A stretch of 64,000 nucleotides of DNA from Pseudomonas hefeiensis (GCF_030687835.1 NZ_CP117449.1:6081001-6145000), one strand, 5' to 3'. Shown: positions 10,151 to 18,988, numbered from the stretch's first letter. Program-made: numbers and translations. The notes: generated by a model from the letters alone, not told the origin.

Positions 10151-10786
10151 ATGACGCGCACCGCCACCCCTCGCAAGCCTCGCGCCCGCAGCCAGGCCCG
10201 GATCGACTCGATTCTCGAGGCCGCCCGCACGCTGCTTGCTGCCGAAGGCGTGGCCAGCCTGTCGATCTACGGTGTCGCCGAGCGCGCCAGCATCCCGCCC
10301 TCCTCGGTGTATCACTTCTTCGCCAGCGTCCCGGCCCTGCTTCAAGGGCTGACCGCCGACGTCCACGCCGCCTTTCGCGCCTGCCTGCAAGTGCCGATCG
10401 ATCATCACCGACTGAACCACTGGCACGACCTGTCGCGACTGGTGGAGCAACGCATGCTCGCCATCTACAGCCAGGACGCCGCCGCCCGCCAACTGATCCT
10501 GGCCCAGCATGGCCTGACCGAAGTCATCCAGGCCGACCGTCAGCACGATCTCGAACTCGGCGAATTGTTGCACAAACTCTTCGCTCGCCATTTCGAGCTG
10601 CCGACATTGCCCAATGATGTTGATGTATTCGCCCTGGCCATGGAACTGGGCGACCGCGTCTACGCCCGCTCGGTGCAACAGCACGGCCAGATCACCCCGC
10701 GCATGGCCGAAGAAGGCATGCGGGTGTTCGATGCTTACCTGGGGTTGTATTTGCCGCCGTATTTGCCCAAACGTGAGAGCGTCTGA
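10151..10786 (+). CDS. TetR family transcriptional regulator
   Basis: 211 aa. The N-terminal 60 residues form a TetR helix-turn-helix: ARIDSILEAARTLLAAEG, then SIYGVAERASIPPSSVYHFF with the characteristic Tyr-His-Phe of the recognition helix. The C-terminal helical part is the ligand and dimer domain and gives no substrate clue. GGAGACACCC precedes the ATG. It stands alone between the spu cluster and a peroxiredoxin; its target could be spuI or itself, but nothing in the sequence proves this. Confidence 0.85.
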   Translation: MTRTATPRKPRARSQARIDSILEAARTLLAAEGVASLSIYGVAERASIPPSSVYHFFASVPALLQGLTADVHAAFRACLQVPIDHHRLNHWHDLSRLVEQRMLAIYSQDAAARQLILAQHGLTEVIQADRQHDLELGELLHKLFARHFELPTLPNDVDVFALAMELGDRVYARSVQQHGQITPRMAEEGMRVFDAYLGLYLPPYLPKRESV

Positions 10787-10927
10787 CGCGACCTCAACGC
10801 TTCATGCGATAGGCGCCCATAGGGGCGGCGACAAGGCTCATATCCTTTTGATGTGGGTCGCGCAAACCCGCTCGCCCCACCTTGAAAAACCGTCAAACCG
10901 ACCAGAATCCTTGACGCACAGAGCCCT

Positions 10928-11021
10928 CCTGTGGGAGCGAGCCTGCTCGCGATGGCGTCGGATCTGCCAGTGACGATGTCGACTGATAGACCGCCATCGC
11001 GAGCAGGCTCGCTTCTACAGG
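10928..11021. repeat. REPIN: inverted REP pair
   Basis: CCTGTGGGAGCGAGCCTGCT at the left is repeated in inverted form at the right (AGCAGGCTCGCTTCTACAGG), each with an inner GAGCCTGCTCGCGATGGCG palindrome. It fills the TetR-lsfA gap (10787-11034) downstream of both convergent genes; no gene seen. Confidence 0.85.
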
Positions 11022-11034
11022 TTTTGCGTTTGCC

Positions 11035-11673
11035 TTAGCGGTTGGGCTGCGGGGTGAGGCGCAGGTATGGCTTCACGGCGCGATAGCCTTTCGGGAAACG
11101 CTGTTTGATTTCGTCCTCATCCTTGAGCGACGGCACGATCACTACTTCATCGCCGTCCTGCCAATTGGCCGGGGTGGCCACCTTGTAGTTGTCGGTCAGT
11201 TGCAGGGAATCGATGACCCGCAGGATCTCGTTGAAATTGCGCCCGGTACTGGCCGGATAGGTGATGGTCAGGCGAATCTTCTTGTTCGGATCGATCACGA
11301 ACAGAGAACGCACGGTCAGGGTGTCGCTGGCGTTGGGGTGGATCAGGTCATACAGGTCCGAGACTTTGCGGTCGGCGTCGGCCAGGATCGGGAAATTGAC
11401 CACCGCATTCTGGGTTTCGTTGATGTCCTCGATCCATTTGTGATGCGAGTCCACCGGGTCTACCGATAGCGCGATGGCCTTGACGCCGCGCTTGGCGAAC
11501 TCGTCCTTGAGCTTGGCGGTCAGGCCCAGCTCAGTGGTGCAGACCGGGGTGAAGTCCGCCGGGTGGGAAAATAACACTCCCCAGCTATCGCCGAGCCATT
11601 GGTGGAAGCGGATCTTGCCGGCGCTGGAATCCTGTTCGAAGTCGGGGGCGATGTCGCCCAGTCTGAGGCTCAT
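11035..11673 (-). CDS. lsfA: 1-Cys peroxiredoxin (LsfA/Prx6 type)
   Basis: Thiol peroxidase of the Prx6 subfamily, 212 aa. Start chosen at MSLRLGDIAPDF because AGGAG lies 7 nt upstream and the length equals the usual Prx6 length. The peroxidatic cysteine is Cys45 in HPADFTPVCTTELG, and no resolving cysteine is evident. The C-terminal Prx extension (VRSLFVIDPNKKIR onward) favours Prx6/LsfA over AhpC. The upstream 11674-11800 stretch is unusually AT-rich and should contain the promoter. Confidence 0.92.
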   Translation of the reverse strand: MSLRLGDIAPDFEQDSSAGKIRFHQWLGDSWGVLFSHPADFTPVCTTELGLTAKLKDEFAKRGVKAIALSVDPVDSHHKWIEDINETQNAVVNFPILADADRKVSDLYDLIHPNASDTLTVRSLFVIDPNKKIRLTITYPASTGRNFNEILRVIDSLQLTDNYKVATPANWQDGDEVVIVPSLKDEDEIKQRFPKGYRAVKPYLRLTPQPNR

Positions 11674-11896
11674 GGTGCGGCTCCTGGTTGGTTGTTGTGG
11701 GGTCAACTGTGCACCGGTTTTCATTGCTTTAAAAAGAATGAATACCGATTTGTTTAGATCATTAAAAAATATAAAAAACTGTTCACTGGCACCATGACGC
11801 ATAGCGGCCCAAGATCATTTCCGAGGTTTCGAGAAGGCCTCGAGTTGTTGAAAGAGGAGAAGATTCGGGGAAGGCTACAGGGGTGGGCCAGACCCG

Positions 11897-11942
11897 AAAC
11901 GCAAAAGCCCCGCCCGGCGTACTGCCGGGCGGGGCTTTTTTT
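11897..11942. repeat. 46-bp terminator-like direct repeat, copy 1 (left flank of MNT-HEPN module)
   Basis: A perfect hairpin (AAAAGCCCCGCCCGG / CCGGGCGGGGCTTTT) followed by T7, base-for-base identical over 46 bp to the copy at 12859-12904. No gene ends next to this copy on either strand: lsfA reads away from it and mntA starts 64 nt later. It therefore looks like a duplicated boundary. The rest of the 333-nt lsfA-mntA gap holds no gene I can support. Confidence 0.9.
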
Positions 11943-12006
11943 GTTTTGTACCCACACTGCGGAAATTATTGACGCGATTTCAGGACGAGCGGCTAGGATA
12001 GGCAAC

Positions 12007-12402
12007 ATGAACACTCAAGCCTTGTTGACTCATCTGCAAAACCAACTCCCTGGTCTACTGGCGGTTTACCTGTTTGGTAGCCATGCACAGGGAACCGCCG
12101 GGCCCGACAGTGATGTCGATTTGGCCGTGCTTTTGTCCGGCGAGGTCGACCCTGTGTCGTTATGGCAGCTTTCAGGTGATTTGGCGGATATCGCGGGCAG
12201 TCCGGTGGATCTGATTGACCTGCGTGCGGCAACCACCGTCATGCAATACCAGATCGTGACCCGAGGCCAGAGACTCTGGACCAGAGACGTACAGGCGGGG
12301 TTGTTCGAGTGTTTTATTCTCAGCGAAAAGACCGCTCTCGACGAGGCTCGGGCAGACCTGCTCAAGGATATTCAGAAAGAAGGCATCGTGTATGGCCGAT
12401 GA
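12007..12402 (+). CDS. mntA: MNT-domain nucleotidyltransferase antitoxin (MntA)
   Basis: 131 aa minimal nucleotidyltransferase. The start is ATG 12007; longer upstream frames are not RBS-supported. The catalytic signature is GSHAQGTAGPDSDVDLAVLL (G24, S25, with D36 and D38 as metal ligands), the pol-beta GS...DxD motif. It overlaps the HEPN gene by 11 nt. In characterised MntA-HepT systems the MNT protein AMPylates a tyrosine of the HEPN toxin and inactivates it; that role is inferred here from motif and pairing. The pair sits between two identical terminator copies. Confidence 0.87.
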   Translation: MNTQALLTHLQNQLPGLLAVYLFGSHAQGTAGPDSDVDLAVLLSGEVDPVSLWQLSGDLADIAGSPVDLIDLRAATTVMQYQIVTRGQRLWTRDVQAGLFECFILSEKTALDEARADLLKDIQKEGIVYGR

Positions 12403-12820
12403 CGTACTGATCAACAAAGCTGCGAGCATCGAGCGTTGCGTCTCGAGGGTACGGGAGGAATACGAGAAGGATCCCGCTACATTTGCCACCGATTTCACTC
12501 GCCAGGATTCGGCAGTCCTGAATATCCAGCGTGCGTGTGAAGCGGCACTGGACATGGGGCAGCATCTGATTCGACGTGAGCGATTGGGTGTCCCGCAAAG
12601 CTCCCGGGATGTGTTCGAGTTGCTTTTCCAAAGTGGCTGGGTGGAAGAAGGTTTGGTGAAAAATCTGAAGAACATGGTGGGCTTCAGGAACATCGCCGTG
12701 CATGACTATCAAGCTCTGCAACTGCCGATCATGGTTGCGATCATTACCCAGCACCTGGGTGATTTCCTGGCGTTCAGCGCGTTCATCCTGCGTAAAGACG
12801 TGGCGGAGTCCGCGCGATAA
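12392..12820 (+). CDS. hepT: HEPN-domain RNase toxin (HepT)
   Basis: 142 aa, all-helical HEPN (DUF86-type) protein. The RX4HXY catalytic/regulatory motif is RNIAVHDY (R99, H104, Y106). R and H form the RNase centre, and Y is the residue AMPylated by MntA in studied systems. Other conserved HEPN features: the N-terminal IERCVSRV helix and DSAVLNIQRACEAALDMG. The start overlaps the mntA stop, typical of translational coupling. All key residues are present, so the module appears functional. Confidence 0.87.
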   Translation: MADDVLINKAASIERCVSRVREEYEKDPATFATDFTRQDSAVLNIQRACEAALDMGQHLIRRERLGVPQSSRDVFELLFQSGWVEEGLVKNLKNMVGFRNIAVHDYQALQLPIMVAIITQHLGDFLAFSAFILRKDVAESAR

Positions 12821-12858
12821 CGGCGGGAGCACGGGTCGGATCCTGCTACGAGCCCCAA

Positions 12859-12904
12859 AAACGCAAAAGCCCCGCCCGGCGTACTGCCGGGCGGGGCTTT
12901 TTTT
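12859..12904. terminator. 46-bp terminator, copy 2 (oprD terminator; right flank of MNT-HEPN module)
   Basis: Bidirectional hairpin AAAAGCCCCGCCCGG / CCGGGCGGGGCTTTTTTT located 13 nt beyond the stop of the minus-strand porin gene and 38 nt beyond hepT. It can serve both. Identical over 46 bp to 11897-11942. Confidence 0.9.
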
Positions 12905-12917
12905 ACTTCGCTACGTC

Positions 12918-14228
12918 TTACATGAAGTTGTAAGTGTAGTTGAAGATCAGGCGGGTCTGATCCTGGTCAGCGATACCGGTGCTGCTGCCACGGTAGGTGC
13001 CGTGACGCAGGGTAGTGCCGAACCCTTTCAGAGGGCCTTGTTGGACGACGTAGTCCAGGCGCAAGTCGCGTTCCCATTCGGAGGAGTCGCTGCCGCCCGT
13101 GGCGGATTTGATGTCGTCACCATGGAGGTAAGAAATCGAGGCTTTCAGACCCGGAGCACCCAGCGAAGCGAAGTCGTAGGAGTACTGACCGAAGGTCGTG
13201 TTCTCACCTGCGCGAACGAACTGGTGGATCATGCTGTCGGTGAACAGGTAGAAGCTCGCACCACCGGCCCCTTCATTAGCCAGACTGCCTTGGTTCATGT
13301 AGACAAAGCCACCGTCATCACCGATTTGCTGATGGCCCAACAGGAAGGCACTGCCACCCAGGGTGTAAGTGAACATTGCGCTCCAGGTCTTGTTATCGAC
13401 CTCACCGGGGTTCTTGGCATAACCCCCGTTGTTGCTGAACCGATAGCCGGCATCACCGTTACGGCCATCCGAACTGCTGTCGAAGTATCGCAGGTCAGTC
13501 TTGAACGATTGATTTTCGCTGATCGGGAAAACGTGTACCGCGCCCAGGAAGTGCTGCTTGTAATAGTCTTGCAGGTTTGCGTAGTAGTACTGCAAGGTCA
13601 GGTCTTTTGTGACCTTCCAGTCGGCACCAGCATAACGGAACTGGTTGCTTTCCTCGGTACCGCCAGCCACTGCCAGACCGGTGCTGTTGCTCGACGCACG
13701 GCCCGTGGCGTGCTCCAACTGACCGGCGTTGAAAGTTACGCCGTCAATTTCCTTGGAGGTGATGGTGCCACCTTCAAAGGTCTGTGGCAGCAGACGAGCA
13801 TCGTTGGCAATCAGGATAGGCAGGTTAGGTGCCAGTGCACCACCTACGTGAGCCTCAGTCTTCGAGAACAAAGCCTTTACGTTGCCCGACAGACGACTCC
13901 AGTTATGCACAGCCGAACCATCGGTGTCGCTTGGAACAAAAGAGTTGTTATCCGGGTGATGACCTCTGCCACCATCAAGGTGAATACCAACCAACGCCTG
14001 GGCATCGATACCAAAACCCACGACCCCTTGGGTGAATCCGGACTTGTAGTCGAACTTCAGGCCGGTGGCCGTTTCGCGTTGATCGGCACCGCCTTCGCGG
14101 TTGTCGGCATCGTAATACATCGTGCGGGAACTGACAGACGCCTTGCTGTCCTCGATAAAACCCGCGGCGCCTGCCTGCTGCGCCAAAACCCCAACAGCCA
14201 CGGCCAGGGCCAAGGTGGACTTGTTCAT
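12918..14228 (-). CDS. OprD-family outer membrane porin
   Basis: 436-aa substrate-specific porin. Start at MNKSTLALAV (GAGGAG six nt upstream) gives a clean signal peptide ending AQQAGA and a mature N-terminus AGFIEDSKASVSSRTMYYD, typical of OprD homologues. Later parts show alternating beta strands, GADWKVTKDLTLQYYYANL and the terminal strand LIFNYTYNFM. It takes up small substrates (amino acids or aromatic acids in this family), but the substrate cannot be read from sequence; proximity to the spu cluster does not prove polyamine specificity. Confidence 0.9.
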   Translation of the reverse strand: MNKSTLALAVAVGVLAQQAGAAGFIEDSKASVSSRTMYYDADNREGGADQRETATGLKFDYKSGFTQGVVGFGIDAQALVGIHLDGGRGHHPDNNSFVPSDTDGSAVHNWSRLSGNVKALFSKTEAHVGGALAPNLPILIANDARLLPQTFEGGTITSKEIDGVTFNAGQLEHATGRASSNSTGLAVAGGTEESNQFRYAGADWKVTKDLTLQYYYANLQDYYKQHFLGAVHVFPISENQSFKTDLRYFDSSSDGRNGDAGYRFSNNGGYAKNPGEVDNKTWSAMFTYTLGGSAFLLGHQQIGDDGGFVYMNQGSLANEGAGGASFYLFTDSMIHQFVRAGENTTFGQYSYDFASLGAPGLKASISYLHGDDIKSATGGSDSSEWERDLRLDYVVQQGPLKGFGTTLRHGTYRGSSTGIADQDQTRLIFNYTYNFM

Positions 14229-14714
14229 GCTTCGCTCCTCTCGTTTTCTAATTCTTGTGTGTCTTTGGTTCCGGGTCGAACGCCCGGAATCCGCGGATGC
14301 TTGATTAGCGCCAGACCGTGACTGGCAAGTCAATCGTAACCATTTGTGACTACGACTATGGTCTAACCCCGCGACACCGGCCCGCAGAATAATGGTTTGG
14401 TTATAAATCCAGAAAGAATTGTTTCATAAGTTTTCAGCACATTTGGAAATATAACCGCCATCAAAGCGTCATCCAACCGTGACAGGGCATATCGGCCAGT
14501 CTGCGGATTACTGAATATTTTTATTGATAGAGGTTTTGCACTGTAGCGATCCTGGGAAACGTAGCTGGCTCCCAAGCCCTGAAATGCAGCACTCATGGTC
14601 AAAACAGCGTAGCTACGATCTTGATAGATTCCAGCCTGATGGGTCATTGTCTGGAATCAAGAAGATCGTCGCTACGTGGTTCACTCCGATGTACGGCTCA
14701 CCCAGGCATGGCGG
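14229..14714. other. Intergenic region oprD-argA with imperfect inverted repeat
   Basis: 486 nt without a supported gene. 14607-14634 and 14651-14677 form an imperfect inverted repeat (CGTAGC, ACGATCTT and GATTCCAG blocks pair) starting about 37 nt beyond the argA stop. A related string, CTGTAGCGATCCTGGGAAAC, lies nearby at about 14541. 14380-14560 is AT-richer than its surroundings. An open frame of 94 codons (14363-14647, minus) spans it, but it has no recognisable product. The oprD promoter must lie in the low-coordinate part. Confidence 0.5.
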
Positions 14715-16014
14715 CTACAGGGCTTTTTCGAAGATTTTCGAATTACGCTGATAGTTGTACAGCGAAGCCCGCGCCGCTGGCAGGCGCTCGACACTGCTGG
14801 GTTCAAAGCCCCGCTCGCGGAACCAGTGGGCCGTACGGGTGGTGAGTACGAACAGCGTCTTGAGCCCTTTGGTCCGAGCCCGGTTTTCGATCCGCTCCAG
14901 CAGTTCATCGCCACGCCCGCCATGGCGGTATTCCGGGTTGACCGCCAGGCACGCCAGTTCCCCGGCATCCGAGTCGGCGATCTGGTACAGCGCCGCGCAG
15001 GCGATGATCATGCCTTCGCGCTCGACCACGCTGAACTGTTCAATCTCGCGCTCCAGCACTTCGCGGGAGCGACGCACCAGAACCCCCTGTTCTTCCAGCG
15101 GACTGATCAGGTCGAGCAAACCGCCGACATCCTCGATGGCCGCTTCGCGCACCACCTCGAATTGCTCCTGGGCCACCAGCGTGCCGCTGCCATCGCGGGT
15201 GAACAGTTCGGCCAGCAACGCACCGTCTTCGACGTAGCTGACGATATGACTGCGAGCCACACCGCCGCGACAGGCCTGAGCCGCCGCATCCAGCAGCTCG
15301 GCCTGATAGTCGCTGCCCAGCCGTTGCATGTGAGCCGGAACCTGTTGCGGGCGCAACTCGCGCACCAACCGACCGTCTTCGCCGATCAGCCCCTGCTCGG
15401 CACCAAACAGCAGCAGCTTGTCGGCTGCCAGGTCGATGGCTGCCCGGGTGGCGACATCCTCGCAGGCGAGGTTGAAAATCTCCCCGGTTGGCGAATAGCC
15501 CAACGGTGACAACAGCACTATGGAGCGTTCGTCCAGCAGGCGATTGATGCCCTTGCGATCGACCCGACGGACTTCACCGGTGTGGTGATAGTCCACGCCT
15601 TCCAGCACGCCGATAGGCCGCGCCGTCACCAGGTTGCCGCTGGCGACCCGCAGGCGCGAGCCTTGCATCGGCGAGGACGCCATGTCCATCGACAGGCGCG
15701 CTTCAATGGCGATGCGCAACTGGCCGACAGCGTCGATCACGCACTCCAGGGTTGCAGCGTCGGTGATGCGCATCCCGTGGTGGTAATGGGGTGTCAGGCC
15801 CCGCGCGGCGAGACGGGTTTCGATCTGTGGGCGTGAACCATGAACCAGCACCAGGCGCACGCCAAGGCTGTGCAGCAACACCAGGTCATGGACGATGTTG
15901 CCGAAATTAGGGTGTTCGACCCCATCGCCGGGCAGCATGACGATGAAGGGTGCAATCGCGGTGGGCGTTGATGTAGGGCGAAGCGTGACGAAGCCAATTG
16001 ACGTATTCGGGCAT
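14715..16014 (-). CDS. argA: N-acetylglutamate synthase ArgA, apparent one-base insertion near the N-terminus
   Basis: First enzyme of arginine biosynthesis: an amino-acid-kinase-like domain (residues ~1-280, VLVHGSRPQIETRL...) plus a GNAT acetyltransferase domain (LAVNPEYRHGGRGDELL). The family start MPEYVNWLRHASPYINAHRD is present at 16014, but after CT the frame must shift by one base (GGG at 15948-15950 on the plus strand has one G too many) to enter FIVMLPGDG. With the correction the gene is 432 aa, the normal length. Uncorrected, only an internal start at 15938 gives 407 aa. Next to argE, as in P. aeruginosa. Confidence 0.9.
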
Positions 16015-16117
16015 GAACCTGGGCCTGTAATAAATAGCAGCCGAAAAAAGACGGAACGGAACGCACAGCGGGCTGATGGTTATCGTCGGAACAGGCTTGG
16101 CGACACGCGCGCTCTCC

Positions 16118-17305
16118 TCATGAATACGGGCCCGGGTGGGGGCAATTTAGCCGGGCCGTGGCCGGTGTCAGGCAGTAATGTTCGATCAGTTGCCGCAATA
16201 GCTGCACGGTAGGTTGCAAACGTGACATTTCAAGGTACTCGCCCGGTTGGTGGGCACAGGCGATATCGCCGGGACCGAGCACCAGGGTTTCGCAGCCAAG
16301 ACGCTGAAGATAAGGCGCTTCGGTGCCGAACGCCACTGCTTCGGCACGATGGCCGGTGAGTCGCTCGGCCACTCGCACCAGTTCGCAGTCTTCGGCCTGC
16401 TCGAAGGGGGGCACTTCGGGGAACAGCGGTGCGTAGTCGATCTTGACTTTATGGCGCTCGGCGATGGGATTGAGCTTCTGTTGGATGGCCGCTCGCAACA
16501 CGTTCGGGTCCATGCCAGGCAAAGGCCGCAGGTCGAACTCCATGGAGCACTGGCCGCAAATCCGATTAGGGTTGTCGCCGCCGTGGATGCAGCCGAAATT
16601 CAGGGTTGGCTGTGGCACGGTGAACTGCGGGTTACGATATTCGCGCTGCCATTGCAGGCGCAGGCCACGCAACTCGCCCATGGCGTCGTGCATGGCTTCG
16701 AGGGCGCTGTGGCCCAGGCTCGGATCGGAGGAATGACCGCTGCGCCCGAGGATGTCGATGCGCTCCATCATGATGCCTTTGTGCATCCGAATCGGCTTGA
16801 GGCCGGTCGGCTCGCCGATCACCGCCGCGCGCCCCAGCGGCCGCCCGGCATCGGCCAACGCCCGGGCGCCGGCCATGGAGCTTTCTTCGTCGCAAGTGGC
16901 GAGGATCAGCAATGGCTGCTTGAACGGCTGCTCCAGCAAGGGCTTGACCGCTTCGATGGCCAGGGCGAAAAAACCCTTCATGTCGCAACTGCCCAAGCCA
17001 ACCCAACGACCATCGACCTCGGTGAGCTTCAGCGGGTCGGTCTGCCACAACTCGCCGTCGAACGGCACCGTATCGCTGTGCCCGGCCAGTACCAGGCCTC
17101 CGGGACCGCTGCCGAAACTGGCCAGCAGGTTGAATTTTCCCGGGCTGACCTGCTGGATATCGCAGGAAAACCCCAGGTCACCGAGCCAGCCCGCCAGCAG
17201 TTCGATCACAGCACTGTTGGACTGGTCCAGCCCGGGCTGGGTACAGCTGACCGAAGGTGCGGCGATCAGGGCAGCGAACTGATCTTTCAGGGTGGGCAAA
17301 GGCAT
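16118..17305 (-). CDS. argE: Acetylornithine deacetylase ArgE
   Basis: M20-family metallopeptidase-like deacetylase, 395 aa, of arginine synthesis. Start at MPLPTLKDQF (CCGGAG 6 nt upstream). Metal and catalytic motifs in order: LAGHSDTVPFD, GSCDMKGFFA, CDEESSMAGA, GEPTGLKPI, dimerisation segment GRSGHSSDPSLG, and FGTEAPYLQRLG near the C-terminus. The last dozen residues (ARLNCPHPGPYS) look like an unconserved extension. argA starts 103 nt downstream. Confidence 0.92.
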   Translation of the reverse strand: MPLPTLKDQFAALIAAPSVSCTQPGLDQSNSAVIELLAGWLGDLGFSCDIQQVSPGKFNLLASFGSGPGGLVLAGHSDTVPFDGELWQTDPLKLTEVDGRWVGLGSCDMKGFFALAIEAVKPLLEQPFKQPLLILATCDEESSMAGARALADAGRPLGRAAVIGEPTGLKPIRMHKGIMMERIDILGRSGHSSDPSLGHSALEAMHDAMGELRGLRLQWQREYRNPQFTVPQPTLNFGCIHGGDNPNRICGQCSMEFDLRPLPGMDPNVLRAAIQQKLNPIAERHKVKIDYAPLFPEVPPFEQAEDCELVRVAERLTGHRAEAVAFGTEAPYLQRLGCETLVLGPGDIACAHQPGEYLEMSRLQPTVQLLRQLIEHYCLTPATARLNCPHPGPYS

Positions 17306-17355
17306 CGCTGACTCCGGACTTACAAATTGATGTCCATCATAGAACCATCTTGCGC

Positions 17356-17516
17356 GAGTGTCCTGTCTCACCAATAAGCTCCTTTTTGACGAGTGGCTGT
17401 TGTCGTCAGGCAAGGCGCCGCGACGAGTCATAGCCCGCTATGGCGAGGAGCGGCAACGCAGCATGACGACAACAGACGCCGTCAAAAAGGAACAGTATTG
17501 GTGAGACAGGACACTC
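17356..17516. repeat. 161-bp imperfect palindromic (MITE-like) element
   Basis: The left arm starts GAGTGTCCTGTCTCACCAAT and the right arm is its exact inverse for the outer 21 bp. The arms then match again at CCTTTTTGACG and CTGTTGTCGTCA, so about 56 bp per arm pair. The centre contains a smaller palindrome around CATAGCCCGCTATGGCG. There is no ORF of its own. It occupies most of the 315-nt gap between argE and the CYTH-CHAD gene and would fold into a long cruciform or RNA hairpin. Confidence 0.85.
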
Positions 17517-17620
17517 CCATAAACCGCCGCGGCGCGTAGGACGGATGAGTCCTGTACACTGCACGACCTTGGCAGCCACACCTTCCCCCGGCTGCGCACC
17601 GATCCCTGGATTTTCCGGCC

Positions 17621-18988
17621 ATGCAGAAAGAAACCGAAATCAAACTCCGCGTCAGCCGCGAGACCCTGGCAGCCCTGCGCGAGCATCCATTGCTCAAGAA
17701 ACGCAACAAAAGCGGCTGGGAACGCCACGAACTGATGAACCAGTACTTCGACACGCCAGAGCGTGACCTGGCCCGGGCCAAGGTCGCCCTGCGCCTGCGT
17801 CGCGACGGCGAAGAGGTGATCCAGACCCTCAAGACTCGCGGCCAGAGCATCGCCGGTCTGTCCGAGCGCAACGAGTACGACTGGCACCTGCCCAAAGCCA
17901 AGCTCGACCTGAAGAAACTCGACGGCGAATGCTGGCCAGAGGCGTTGGCCGAACTGGACAAGAAAACCCTCAAGGCCATCTTCACCACCGATTTCGTGCG
18001 TGAACGCGCGGAAATCGCCTGGGGCCGCGGCAAAAGCAAAGTGGTCATCGAAGCCGCGCTGGACCTGGGCCACGTCGTGGTCGGCAAGCAGAAGGAAGAA
18101 ATCTGCGAGCTGGAGCTGGAGTTACGCGAAGGCGAACCCGCCGCCCTGCTGGAACTGGCCGCCGAGCTGGCCGCGACCCTGCCCTTGATGCCATGTGATA
18201 TCAGCAAGGCCGAGCGTGGCTATCGCCTGCATGATGCGAGCAGCTATGCCCTGAGCCTGCCGACCCCGCAATTGAGCGCCGAGACGCCACTCGATGATGC
18301 CTTTGCCGCACTGAGCTGGCATTTGCTGGGCAGCAGCCAGCGTCTGGCCGAACAGTATCGTTTTAACGGCCACTGGCGCCTGTTGCAGGATTGGGTGGAA
18401 AACCTGGCCGAACTGCGCGCCCTGCTCAGCAGCCTCGGCCAGGCCGCACCACGCCAATCGACGCATGACTTGCGCGTCGCCCTGGACGCATTGCTGGAAG
18501 ACTGGCGCCCGCTGCTCCAGGCCGGCCTGGATGACGAAGACGTGCGCAAGGCCGCGCCAGAGCAGTTCCTTGAAGAGCTGCAAGATCCGCGCTGGGGCCT
18601 GTTCTCCCTCAACACTTCACGCTGGTTGCTGGCCCGCAGCTGGGCTGCCGAGCGCAACACCCGTGGCAATCGCCAGGGCGCGGCCCAACTGGGTAGCTGG
18701 CTGCCGCGCCTGCTGGGTGAGGAGTCGTCGTCGCTGCAACTGCAACGCTATCAGCAACAGCCGGAAGACCTGGCCGAACAGCTGCCGCGCATCGAACGCA
18801 TCCAGGCCTGGCTGCACCACGCTCGCCATGTACTGGAAATCCCGGAAATGGACCGCCTCTACGGTGAGCTGAACAAACTGGCGCAACTGGCCAACGAACC
18901 GATTACCGACGAAGCCCTGGAGGCGCGCAAGCAGCAGGCGATCGCGGTTTATCAGAATCGGGCCTGGAAGACTTTGCTGCGCCTGTAA
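17621..18988 (+). CDS. CYTH-CHAD domain protein (inorganic triphosphatase YgiF type)
   Basis: 455 aa. The N-terminal CYTH domain (about 1-205) begins with the diagnostic ExExK (METEIKLR-type: E4, E6, K8) and has the basic strand KVALRLRRDGEE and later Glu pairs ICELELELREGE. The C-terminal CHAD domain (about 215-445) is helical and His/Arg rich (HDLRVALDALLEDWRPL). CYTH enzymes hydrolyse tripolyphosphate; CHAD binds polyphosphate. With ppk and ppx in the same window a polyphosphate link is plausible but inferred. Confidence 0.88.
   Translation: MQKETEIKLRVSRETLAALREHPLLKKRNKSGWERHELMNQYFDTPERDLARAKVALRLRRDGEEVIQTLKTRGQSIAGLSERNEYDWHLPKAKLDLKKLDGECWPEALAELDKKTLKAIFTTDFVRERAEIAWGRGKSKVVIEAALDLGHVVVGKQKEEICELELELREGEPAALLELAAELAATLPLMPCDISKAERGYRLHDASSYALSLPTPQLSAETPLDDAFAALSWHLLGSSQRLAEQYRFNGHWRLLQDWVENLAELRALLSSLGQAAPRQSTHDLRVALDALLEDWRPLLQAGLDDEDVRKAAPEQFLEELQDPRWGLFSLNTSRWLLARSWAAERNTRGNRQGAAQLGSWLPRLLGEESSSLQLQRYQQQPEDLAEQLPRIERIQAWLHHARHVLEIPEMDRLYGELNKLAQLANEPITDEALEARKQQAIAVYQNRAWKTLLRL

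Noticed and set aside
12007..12820. MNT-HEPN pair as an integron cassette
   Set aside because: No attC-like site or integrase seen; the flanks are ordinary terminator hairpins.
14363..14647. 94-codon minus-strand frame between oprD and argA
   Set aside because: No RBS at the start, no recognisable domain, overlaps an inverted repeat; kept only as a comment in the gap entry.
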